Assembly (NCBI GenBank): GCA_011526585.1
Contig: WYBB01000236.1
Span: 1-33,419, forward strand
Direction: 5' to 3'
Length of the DNA stretch: 33,419 nucleotides
DNA from: Deltaproteobacteria bacterium
Lineage (GTDB): Bacteria; Myxococcota_A; UBA9042; PHBI01
The notes under the pieces were generated by a model that saw only the letters and a program-made list of their open reading frames with translations, did not search any database and had not been told where the DNA came from. Shown piece after piece: positions 16,625-25,046 of the stretch; the stretch's first letter is position 1; every line of letters begins with the position of its first letter. The translations under genes were made by a program, and so were the position numbers.

Positions 16625-19600
16625 TCATGGCCGTGCGGTGAGCTTCAGGCGCTCGATCCAGATCCCGCCGAGGGGGATCGCCACGACGACGCCGCGAGCC
16701 TGGTCGCAGAAGCTGGCGGCGTCCGGCGGCGCCCAGACGAGGGTATCCTGCTCGCCGCCCGGCGGATCGGGCGGCGGCGCCGACCAGCTCACCTCGGTGC
16801 CCTCGATCGGCGTGGCGTCCGCGTCCACCATCCAGGCCGCCAGCGGCCAGTCCGACGAGAGGAATGCGACGTACTGGTCGTTGGCGGTGCTCCAGTGCAC
16901 GGTGATCTCGAGCTCGACGATGCACTCGGCGCCGGTCACGGGCGATGGCGCGGGATCGATCGCGAAGCCGACATGGCCGCCGTCGGTCTGCATGGTCAGG
17001 ACCGAGACGGTCGTGAGCTCGCCGACGTCATTGATCCAGAGGCCGCGACTGCCGTCGGGCTCCGGCCCCTGCGCGAAGCTGACGAGCGCCGTCGTCCCCA
17101 TCTCCCCCAGCGCGTCGAAGAGCGGCAGGGTCTGGAGCGACGGAGTGACCCAGCCGAACTCGCTGTCGTCGTGCTCGATCACGCTCGGGTCGAAGAACCA
17201 GGTCTCCATGCAGCGCGGATCGCTGCCGCACTCGGACTCTGAGAGGCAGTCCAGCGGGTGCGAGCAGGTGCCGTCGAGGCACGCGTCGGCGGTACAGGGA
17301 TCGAGGTCGTCACAGTCGATCGGCGTGTGCTTGCACTGGCCGTCCACCGGATCGCAGGCGGTGTCGGTGCAGAGGTCGTCGTCCGGCACACAGGTGAGCG
17401 GCGTGTGCTTGCATTGACCATCGGAGGCGTCGCACGCGGTGTCCGTGCAGAGATCGTCGTCCGGCGTGCAGACGGTCGGCGTGTGCTTGCACTGGCCGTC
17501 CACCGGATCGCAGGCGGTGTCGGTGCAGAGGTCGTCGTCCGGCGTGCAGATGAGGGGCGTGTGCTTGCATTGACCATCGGCGGCATCGCACGCCGTCGTC
17601 GTACAGGCATCGTCATCCGGCACACACGCGACCGGCGTGTGCTTGCATTGACCATCGGAGGCGTCGCACGCCGTCGTCGTGCACGGGTCCGCGTCGGGCG
17701 CGCAGGAGATCGGCGTATGCAGGCACTGACCCGTGCCGGGATCGCAGGCAGTCGTCGTGCACGCGTCGCCATCCGGCGTGCAGGTGATCGGCGTGTGCGT
17801 GCACTGGCCGCTCACCGGGTTGCAGGCGGTCGTCGTGCACGCGTCGCCATCCGGTGCGCAGGTGATCGGCGTGTGCGTGCACTGGCCGCTCGCGGGGTTG
17901 CACGCGGTCGTCGTGCACGGGTCCGCGTCGGGCGCGCAGGTGATCGGCGTGTGCCTGCATTGGCCGTCGAGCGGATCGCATGCGGTCGTCGTGCACGCAT
18001 CGTCATCCGGCGCGCAGGCGATCGGCGTGTGCCTGCACTGGCCGTCGGCCGGATCGCACGCCGTCGTCGTGCAGAGGTCGCTGTCGGGTGCGCAGGCGAT
18101 CGGCGTGTGCCTGCACTGGCCGTCGGCCGGATCGCACGCCGTCGTCGTACAGAGGTCGCTGTCCGGCGCGCAGGCGATCGGCGTGTGCTTGCACTGGTCA
18201 TCGGCCGGATCGCAGGCGGTTGTCGTGCAGCGGTCGTCGTCGGGCGCACACACCGTCTCGGCGAAGTCGTGCGCGATGTCCCAGCTGCAGCCGGCGACCG
18301 CTCCCACCGCGTGCCGGGTCAGGTTGTCGTCGGTCAGGAGCTGGGAGGTGCTCAGCTCGACGCGGAAGCTCTCGTTGAGGACCACGCGCCGCCCCACGTA
18401 CCGGGTGCAGGCAGGCGACTGCGGCGCGGCGAGCGCGTCACCGGGCACGACCAGCGTGTGCCCGCAGCGACCCGAGTCGCAGGACTCCGCCGTGCACCCG
18501 TCGCCGTCGTCGCAGTCGCCCGGAGCGCCGCAGGCCGCGTGCGGGTCGCTGCACTCGCAGCCGCCGTCCGCGAGCGCCTGGCACTGCCCCCCGTCGCCGC
18601 ACGCCCTCGGCTCGTCCGGGGTCGGGCATACGTTGACGCAGCCGCGGTGGTCGGCGCCCTCGACGAACGGCCCGGCGCACACGTCGGTCGTGCAGACGTT
18701 GCCATCCTCGCAGGCGCCCGGCGACCGCGCCGGCACGCCCGGAGGCGTCGCCGCGCCCGCCACCGGCAGGCAGCGGAAGTCCGCCGCGCAGCGCCCCTGC
18801 CAGCAGGCGTCCGCCGCCGGGTCGCAAGCGCCGCCGGTGCGCGCCGCGTAGATGCAGACCTTGCCCAGGGCGCCCGCGTCCTGGCAGGTCGCCGTCGCGC
18901 AGGCGGCCTGCTCGGCGCTGCCGAGTGTGGCCGCCGCCCTGGCGACGCAGTCCGCCTCGTCCTGGCACTGGCACGCCTCGGGCACAGGCTCGACCAGGAG
19001 CCCGCCGGTGCAGCGGCCGGACTCGGTGCAGCTCCACGCGCGGCAGGGATCGTTCGTGCGGCACGCCGTGCCCGCCGGACGCGTCGTCAGCGCGCACACG
19101 CCTCCCTCGCACGAGGCCGACACGCAGTCGGGGTGCTGGCCGCTGCCCGCCACCGCCGCGAGCATCAGGTGCTGGCAGTCGCCGTGGGTCACGCAGCAGT
19201 CGCCGACCACCGGGGCGCAGCGGCCGAGCTCGCCGTGATCGGGCATGGGCGCGGCACCCCAGGCGACGCATTGCCCCTGTCCGCCGGCGCACTCGCTGTC
19301 GCCCGGATAGTCGCACGCGGCGGCCCGCACCGCGTAGTGGCAGCCGTCGGCCTCGCAACGCGCCGCGGTGCAGGCCGCGTTCAGCGAGCCCAGCACCAGC
19401 TCGCAGGAGGCGTGGTCCAGCGTGCTCGCCACGCATTGCCCCGCGCGGCAGACCGAGTCGCTCGTGCAGGCGACGGCGTCGTCGCACGGCTCGTCTTCCT
19501 TCGGCGCCGGATCGTAGAGGCAGGTGCCGGCGGCGTCGCAGCCGGTGTGCACCTGGCACCGTCGCGCCTCGCACATCACCGCGTCGCCGACACAGGTGCC

Positions 19601-22600
19601 GACCTTGCACGTGCCGGCGAGCACGCAGCGGCCGAGGTCCTGACAGACCTCATCCTGGTCGGCCGGCTTGTCGACGCAGTGGCCAAGCACACAGGCGCGC
19701 GCCCGGCAGGGACCGCTCGCGGCGCCACAATCGGCGTCGCGCGTGCATTCGCTGCCGGTCTCGTCGATGACGTCGCTCTCGTCGGGCCCGCCGCCGGTCT
19801 CGTCGGGCGGGATCTCCTGCTCGGGCTGGACCCCGATCTGTTCGAGGAACGCGACCGAGTTCAGCGGCGCGCCACCCCACGCGCGCGGCGCCTCGAGGAT
19901 GAAGGCGTAGCTGAAGACGCCCTCGGGGGTCTTCGCGCCCTCGGGACACGAGAGGCACCAGAAGGGAAGCGTGACGGGGATCAGCGGAGACACGAGGGTG
20001 AGCAGCGTGTTCGCGTGGGTCTCGGACGACTCCAACGTGTGCGGCAGCGCGCGCCAGTCCCAGACCGCCCACTGCTTGATCGACTTGCCCGCCGCGAACT
20101 GCTTGACGCGCACGTTCCACTGCGCCGCTTCACCGGCGCTCTCCGGCGCGAGGCTGACGCCGAGCTCGAACTCGCCCGTGAACTGCACGAAGAGGACCTC
20201 GTCGACGAGCACGAGCTGGTGGGTGATCGAGCCGGCGATGTAGGCGACGTAGATCGGGTTGGACAGCGCCTGGTAGCGCAGCCACGGCGTCTCGTCGCCG
20301 CCGACGAGGAACGCCGGCTCGCCGGCGGCGGAGACGAGGATGGCGGCGTTGTCCGCGACCGGCGCCCGGGGGAGGCCCTCGGGCTTGAACTCCAGGGAGA
20401 TCTCGTCGCCAGCGACGACCACGCCGGGGACGATCGGCGCGCTCGGCTCGCGATCGGCGGCGGGCTCGATGACGCGCCACCGCAGGTGGTGGAGCGCCAC
20501 GTCGTGCCCGGGCGGGTTCGCTGCCTCGACGCCGAGCAGGGTGACGTAGGAGGTCGGCGCGCCGCCGAGCACCGGATAGAGCGCGGTGCGCCCCTGGTCG
20601 TAGGGACCGGCGCCGCCGATACGTCCGTCGCGGTCGAAGCTCGGGTGGGCGATGCTCGTCGGCGGCGTGTAGTACTCGTCCCAGACCAGGGTGTCGTCCG
20701 AGTCGAAGGGCGGCTGCACGTCGAGGGCGGCATAGATCAACGGCCCGTCGGTCATGACGCTGCGCCCGCTGGCGATCGCGTCGATCGTGGCCTCGTGTGG
20801 GTCCTCGCCGCCGTCGAGGAGCGCGGCGGTGTAGGTCTTTCCGAAGGATCCGTCGGTGATGTAGTGCTTGATCAGATCGAGGGCGTCGAAGTCGGCCGAG
20901 CCGTCGTTGAGCGCCTCCCTGATCGCGCTGCGCAACACGCGCTGGACGTAGGCCATGGCGATCGCGCGTGTCGGGTTCGCGAGCGAGCTGAGCAGGTCGA
21001 AGACCGCGTTGGCGCGCTCGACGCCCTGGAGCAACGGGAACACGTGGCTCGTCGAGGGGATCTCCTCCCCGCCGATCGTCGTCTTGATCACGCCGTCCAC
21101 GCTGGCGACGGCGAGCCCGATCTCGCCGTTGAAGTCGCCGTGGGCGTCCGAGCCGCTGACGCCGAAGATCTTGCGGATGATCCGCGATCGATCGGGCATG
21201 CGATAGACGAGGCCCTTGCGCACGAGATCGCGGAAGACCTGCTCCTCTTCCCGGCGATGTGGGGTCTCGACCGGCGCGCAGAAGTTCGGCTGGTACTCGG
21301 ACGGCAGGCCGTAGCCCATGCGGTAGACGTCGGAGTCGAGCCAGCGCTCGTCCACGGCGCGGGTCAGCGAGCTCACGTCGACCTTCGCGAGCCAGGGCCG
21401 GCTCGACCGGGCGAAGCCGGCGAAGGGGTTGATATGGGAGAAGAAATCGGTGGTAAGTGGCTTGAACGCACAGTCGGTGCGCGTGTTCCAGACCTGCACC
21501 CCCTTGAAGACGAAGCTGGGATCGCCGCCGCCCTTGGTGTGCACCGCGGCCGCGCCGACGAAGCCGGCCGCCTGGTCGAGATCCTCGTCCGACCATTGCG
21601 CTGGGTTCTCGTGGCGAGGGTGCGCGGCGAAACCGACGGGCTTGTCTTCGTGGGTCGTGAGGTCGGCGAAGGTGTAGGCGATCGTGAGCGGGTTCTGGAA
21701 GACGCCGGTCGTCTGCCCGCCGTGCCAGGGGCCGAGCAGGGGCCGGTCGCCGCCGAGCAGGAGGAGGTGGTGGCCCTTGTGCACGTACTCGGCGAGCCCG
21801 TTGGCGCCGCCGACCATCGGCAGGAGCTTGTCGCCGCCGGCGAGCGTGACCTCCTGGCCGCCGGCGCGCCCGAGGAGGTGGCGCGTGACCTCCCAGGCGC
21901 TGCGCGACGGGCTCACGCGCAGCTCGGGGTGGGAATCGGAGGACGGATCGGCCCGGAAGGCCCAGGGCCCGACCGCCGGCGTGGTGTGGAACGCGCCGCC
22001 GATCGTCGGGTCGGTCGCGTAGAAGGCGTTGTGGTCGGTCAGCACGAGCCGGCCCTTGGCGCGCGCGAGCTCGGGTCCTTCGAGGAAGCCCATCGTGTGA
22101 GCGCTCGCGACGGCCATCGCCAGCGGTCCGCCCCAGACCTTGGCCGGGTAGAGCGAGAGCCAGCCGGCCTCGAGGATCTGGCCGGCGAGATCGCCCTCGC
22201 CGGTGTAGGGCGAGAGGTCGCCGAGCTCGGGGATCTGCGTCCACTCGAGGATGCTGTGGAAGTGCATGTCGACGGGCTGCACGGTGAGGCCCGGTACCGC
22301 GTCGCCGAGATCGGGGGGCCCGATCGTCTCCACGCGAAAGACCCGCGACCACGAGAGCTCCTGCAGGCCGGCGGCGGGCCCGTCTCCCGGAACGTAGCCC
22401 TGGGCCGCGGCGAAGACGTAGCGCGGTCCCGCCGGCGCGTCGGCGAAGGGCAGCTCGTAGATCACGTGCGAGCCCTCGTCGCTGGGGCTGGTCGGCACCG
22501 CCGCCTCGTAGGTGTCGATCCACTGCCAGCGCCCCCTGCGGATCGTGGTCGGCAAGGTCGGCGTGGTCGCTGCGCCGAACATGTCGCGACCGCCGACCGG

Positions 22601-24862
22601 GGCGGCGCGGACCTGGCCCGCCGCGAAGGTCGCACCGGGCCGGGGCCAACCGCGGCCGTCGTGCGCCAGCAGGACGGATCCCTCGGCCGATGCGACGCGC
22701 GCGATGCGCAGGATCAGGTGGAAATCGCTGACCATGCCCGAGTTGCCCCAGACGGACTGGACCTTGCGCGGGTCTGGCACCTCCCAGGCGAAGACCGACC
22801 AGAGCGCGAGGTGATCGTGCTCGACCTCGGGCACGAAGACGAGCAGCGGCAGCGTGCGACGGCCGGGCGCGCGGCGCGCCGGCACGTCGAGCTTGACCTC
22901 GGTGCGGCCGACGAGATCGGCGTAGGGCTGCTCGACGAAGGCGAGGTCGGCGATGCTGGGGATGGTGAGGGCCCACATGCCGTCCCACGCGTCGGAGGCC
23001 GCGGCCCCGGCGCCGTCGAGCACGCGCACGGTGAGGCGCGGTGCGAGGCGCTCGGTCCCGATCGGGATCCACGGCACATCGAGCGTGGCGACCTCGCCCG
23101 GCGCGAGAATGGGCAGCATCGCGGCGGCGTCGTCGGCGACCGCGCCGTCGCCCTCGATGTGGATCGCGTGTCGGTCCGCCGCGGCGGCACCTACGTTGCG
23201 CACGCGCAGCGCGAGCAGCGTCTCGGCCCCGGAGGTCGCCGGCTGCCACGCGCGCACCGCCTCGATCACCAGGTCGGCCCGGGCGTCCTGCGCGCCGTCG
23301 AGCGGGATCTGCGTCGTCCACGCGTGACCCGCCTCGCGATAGACCTCGCCCGCGATCGGGGCCTCTTCGTCGACGTCCTCGGCGATGGCGACGGCGACGA
23401 GGTGGGCGAGCGTGTCATTGTCGGGCGCATCGTCCCCGGCGGCGCGGATCCGGACCGCGAGCTCGCCGAGGGCGTCGGCGTCCGCCGGCACTTGCCAGGT
23501 GCCGAGCGGCGACTCCCACGCCTGACCGGGCGCGAGGCTCGGCACGGTCACCGTGAACGAGGCCGCCGCCGCGCCCGCGACCTCCAGCGAGAGCTCGGCC
23601 TCGCCGCCGGGATACGGCACGCGGCCGGCGCTGGTGACGCGCAGACCCCAGCTCAGCGAGGCGCCCGCGACGGGCCGCCGCGGCGCGATCACCGGCACGG
23701 TCGCCGCGAGATCGGGACCGGCCAGGGCGAGCCGGGCGAGCGTCGCAGCGGGGTGGACTGCGCCGTACCCCAGGCTGCGGCCGAGCGCGGGATGGGCGAG
23801 CGGTGCCGCGCCGTGGCGCAGGGCCTGACGCACGGCCAGCGCATCGGCCTCGGGCTCGACGGCGCGCGCGAGCGCCGCGACTCCCGCGACGATGGCGGCG
23901 GCGGCCGAGGTCCCCGAGAGGCCGTCGGCGAGCCCGTCGGGGGTGAGGCTCAAGACGGCGCCAGGAGCGGCGATGGTGGCGCCGGGCGCGAGGCTGGTCC
24001 CGGGCAGGGGAAGGTCGCCGAGCGCGCGGGTCGCGGCGACGGCGACGACGTCCGGGTACGCCGCGGGGTAGCCGATGGCCGAGCCCCGCCCGTTGCCGAC
24101 CGGGGCGACGACGACGACGTCCGCGGCGACGGCCTCGGCGACGGCGGCGCGCAGCTCGGCGTGATCGAAGGCGAGGTTGAACCCGAAGAGCAGGACCGCG
24201 GGGCGATGCGCGAGCGCGGCGCGGATGCGCTCAGCCACGGCGTCCAGGGCGGCGGGGACCGAGGTGTGCAAGGCATCGGGCGCCGCGTCGTCCAGGGCGT
24301 CGGGGAGCTCGAGCTCGATCGGTAGGAGCCGGCAGCCCGGACAGACGCCGACGAGGCCCTCGCCGTCGAGCGGCGCGGCGACGAGATGGGACAGCGGCGT
24401 GCCGTGCCAGTCCGGGTCTCCGCCCTCCGGGCTGGCGAGGGCGGGATCCCACACCAGGCGACCCTCGAGCGCGGCGAGCGCCTCGAAGCCGGTGTCGACG
24501 ACCGCGATCAGCGTGCCGCCGCCGAGGGTCGTCGCCCAGATCGAGGGCAGCCCCAGGCGCACGAGGGCGCCGTCGGCTCCCCAGGAGGGCTCGGCGATCG
24601 CGATGGCGTCGGGCGCGATCGCGTCAGGCGCGCTCGCGTCGGGCGCCTGTGTCTCGGGAGCCGACGTGTCCGCGGCGTCGGCGTCGCCCGGCGCATCGGA
24701 CGTCTCGGGTGTGGACGTGTCCGCCGGCGGCGTCGTGTCCTGGGTGGTCTCGAAGGCGTCGAGCGTCTCCGAGTCGGCGACGGTGACGGTCTCGTCGTCG
24801 GGGCATGCGGTGAGGCCGAGCTCGAAGAGGACGAGCGCGACCCATGGTGACGGGCGGAGCAT
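16625..24862 (-). CDS. Giant lipoprotein: S8 protease, PHP/CehA-like domain, Cys-rich repeats
   Basis: A 2745-residue surface protein. The signal peptide ends in lipobox LTAC (Cys20), followed by an Ala/Pro/Asp/Thr linker to residue 92. A subtilisin (S8) domain (95-385) has Asp123 (VVDTG), His153 (WHGTPLSHLVA), oxyanion Asn257 (VGNG) and Ser319 (GTSAAAA, with Ala for the usual Pro). Beta-rich segments follow. A CehA/McbA-type PHP metallohydrolase-like domain (about 858-1300) shows DMHFH (865-869), TDHN (942-945), HPRH (1081-1084) and SDAH (1238-1241), which are metal-binding motifs. Residues 1704-2516 are Cys-rich, ending in twelve 26-residue repeats, then a shorter divergent one and an unknown domain (2540-2745). 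The ATG at 24862 has GGAGG 5-9 nt upstream. It is divergent from a second S8 lipoprotein. Substrates are unknown; processing or adhesion at the cell surface is inferred. TTGACC (24938-24933) and GAGACT (24915-24910), 17 nt apart, may be its promoter. Confidence 0.9.
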   Translation of the reverse strand: MLRPSPWVALVLFELGLTACPDDETVTVADSETLDAFETTQDTTPPADTSTPETSDAPGDADAADTSAPETQAPDASAPDAIAPDAIAIAEPSWGADGALVRLGLPSIWATTLGGGTLIAVVDTGFEALAALEGRLVWDPALASPEGGDPDWHGTPLSHLVAAPLDGEGLVGVCPGCRLLPIELELPDALDDAAPDALHTSVPAALDAVAERIRAALAHRPAVLLFGFNLAFDHAELRAAVAEAVAADVVVVAPVGNGRGSAIGYPAAYPDVVAVAATRALGDLPLPGTSLAPGATIAAPGAVLSLTPDGLADGLSGTSAAAAIVAGVAALARAVEPEADALAVRQALRHGAAPLAHPALGRSLGYGAVHPAATLARLALAGPDLAATVPVIAPRRPVAGASLSWGLRVTSAGRVPYPGGEAELSLEVAGAAAASFTVTVPSLAPGQAWESPLGTWQVPADADALGELAVRIRAAGDDAPDNDTLAHLVAVAIAEDVDEEAPIAGEVYREAGHAWTTQIPLDGAQDARADLVIEAVRAWQPATSGAETLLALRVRNVGAAAADRHAIHIEGDGAVADDAAAMLPILAPGEVATLDVPWIPIGTERLAPRLTVRVLDGAGAAASDAWDGMWALTIPSIADLAFVEQPYADLVGRTEVKLDVPARRAPGRRTLPLLVFVPEVEHDHLALWSVFAWEVPDPRKVQSVWGNSGMVSDFHLILRIARVASAEGSVLLAHDGRGWPRPGATFAAGQVRAAPVGGRDMFGAATTPTLPTTIRRGRWQWIDTYEAAVPTSPSDEGSHVIYELPFADAPAGPRYVFAAAQGYVPGDGPAAGLQELSWSRVFRVETIGPPDLGDAVPGLTVQPVDMHFHSILEWTQIPELGDLSPYTGEGDLAGQILEAGWLSLYPAKVWGGPLAMAVASAHTMGFLEGPELARAKGRLVLTDHNAFYATDPTIGGAFHTTPAVGPWAFRADPSSDSHPELRVSPSRSAWEVTRHLLGRAGGQEVTLAGGDKLLPMVGGANGLAEYVHKGHHLLLLGGDRPLLGPWHGGQTTGVFQNPLTIAYTFADLTTHEDKPVGFAAHPRHENPAQWSDEDLDQAAGFVGAAAVHTKGGGDPSFVFKGVQVWNTRTDCAFKPLTTDFFSHINPFAGFARSSRPWLAKVDVSSLTRAVDERWLDSDVYRMGYGLPSEYQPNFCAPVETPHRREEEQVFRDLVRKGLVYRMPDRSRIIRKIFGVSGSDAHGDFNGEIGLAVASVDGVIKTTIGGEEIPSTSHVFPLLQGVERANAVFDLLSSLANPTRAIAMAYVQRVLRSAIREALNDGSADFDALDLIKHYITDGSFGKTYTAALLDGGEDPHEATIDAIASGRSVMTDGPLIYAALDVQPPFDSDDTLVWDEYYTPPTSIAHPSFDRDGRIGGAGPYDQGRTALYPVLGGAPTSYVTLLGVEAANPPGHDVALHHLRWRVIEPAADREPSAPIVPGVVVAGDEISLEFKPEGLPRAPVADNAAILVSAAGEPAFLVGGDETPWLRYQALSNPIYVAYIAGSITHQLVLVDEVLFVQFTGEFELGVSLAPESAGEAAQWNVRVKQFAAGKSIKQWAVWDWRALPHTLESSETHANTLLTLVSPLIPVTLPFWCLSCPEGAKTPEGVFSYAFILEAPRAWGGAPLNSVAFLEQIGVQPEQEIPPDETGGGPDESDVIDETGSECTRDADCGAASGPCRARACVLGHCVDKPADQDEVCQDLGRCVLAGTCKVGTCVGDAVMCEARRCQVHTGCDAAGTCLYDPAPKEDEPCDDAVACTSDSVCRAGQCVASTLDHASCELVLGSLNAACTAARCEADGCHYAVRAAACDYPGDSECAGGQGQCVAWGAAPMPDHGELGRCAPVVGDCCVTHGDCQHLMLAAVAGSGQHPDCVSASCEGGVCALTTRPAGTACRTNDPCRAWSCTESGRCTGGLLVEPVPEACQCQDEADCVARAAATLGSAEQAACATATCQDAGALGKVCIYAARTGGACDPAADACWQGRCAADFRCLPVAGAATPPGVPARSPGACEDGNVCTTDVCAGPFVEGADHRGCVNVCPTPDEPRACGDGGQCQALADGGCECSDPHAACGAPGDCDDGDGCTAESCDSGRCGHTLVVPGDALAAPQSPACTRYVGRRVVLNESFRVELSTSQLLTDDNLTRHAVGAVAGCSWDIAHDFAETVCAPDDDRCTTTACDPADDQCKHTPIACAPDSDLCTTTACDPADGQCRHTPIACAPDSDLCTTTACDPADGQCRHTPIACAPDDDACTTTACDPLDGQCRHTPITCAPDADPCTTTACNPASGQCTHTPITCAPDGDACTTTACNPVSGQCTHTPITCTPDGDACTTTACDPGTGQCLHTPISCAPDADPCTTTACDASDGQCKHTPVACVPDDDACTTTACDAADGQCKHTPLICTPDDDLCTDTACDPVDGQCKHTPTVCTPDDDLCTDTACDASDGQCKHTPLTCVPDDDLCTDTACDPVDGQCKHTPIDCDDLDPCTADACLDGTCSHPLDCLSESECGSDPRCMETWFFDPSVIEHDDSEFGWVTPSLQTLPLFDALGEMGTTALVSFAQGPEPDGSRGLWINDVGELTTVSVLTMQTDGGHVGFAIDPAPSPVTGAECIVELEITVHWSTANDQYVAFLSSDWPLAAWMVDADATPIEGTEVSWSAPPPDPPGGEQDTLVWAPPDAASFCDQARGVVVAIPLGGIWIERLKLTARP
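17315..18250 (-). repeat. Twelve tandem 78-bp coding repeats
   Basis: Exactly twelve units of 78 bp encode 26-residue Cys repeats, residues 2205-2516 of the giant lipoprotein. The consensus is CxPDxDxCTTTACDPxDGQC followed by xHTPIx. Every unit keeps four cysteines and the Asp-rich CxPDxD segment, which could bind calcium. Units 2 and 3 are identical in protein. Units 10-12 share CTDTAC in place of CTTTAC and units 5-6 share ACNP, so neighbouring units appear to have duplicated in blocks. A shorter, diverged thirteenth unit follows at about 17250-17314. Confidence 0.95.
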
Positions 24863-25035
24863 GGGGCCTCCGTCGGTGCCGAGCGTGTCGCAGCTGAGAG
24901 TAGACCGCGAGTCTCGTGCGCTACGACCGCGAGGTCAACCAAGAGGACGACACCGACTGCATTCACGGCTGCGCGGCCCTTCGCCCAGGGCAGCGCAAAG
25001 TCGCCGCGGTTGTCGATCGACACGCGTGGACCGGG

Positions 25036-25041
25036 TATCAT
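25036..25041 (+). promoter_or_regulatory. Possible -10 box for a leaderless S8 lipoprotein mRNA
   Basis: TATCAT ends 5 nt before ATG 25047. No Shine-Dalgarno precedes that ATG. TTGTCG at 25010-25015 is 20 nt upstream, too far for an ideal -35 box. The rest of the 184-nt divergent gap has no other supported gene. Confidence 0.3.
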
Positions 25042-25046
25042 GGGTC

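Noticed and set aside
17315..18250. CRISPR-like array
   Set aside because: The units are contiguous 78-bp coding repeats in frame with cysteines conserved and no unique spacers.
17258..24325. A 2355-codon open frame on the plus strand opposite the giant S8 lipoprotein
   Set aside because: Low-complexity, no motif, and mirrors the codon bias of the minus-strand gene, which has clear catalytic motifs and a lipobox.
24177..25046. Upstream in-frame extension of the second S8 protease by 290 codons
   Set aside because: It overlaps the divergent giant gene and has no similarity; ATG 25047 starts a clean lipoprotein signal.
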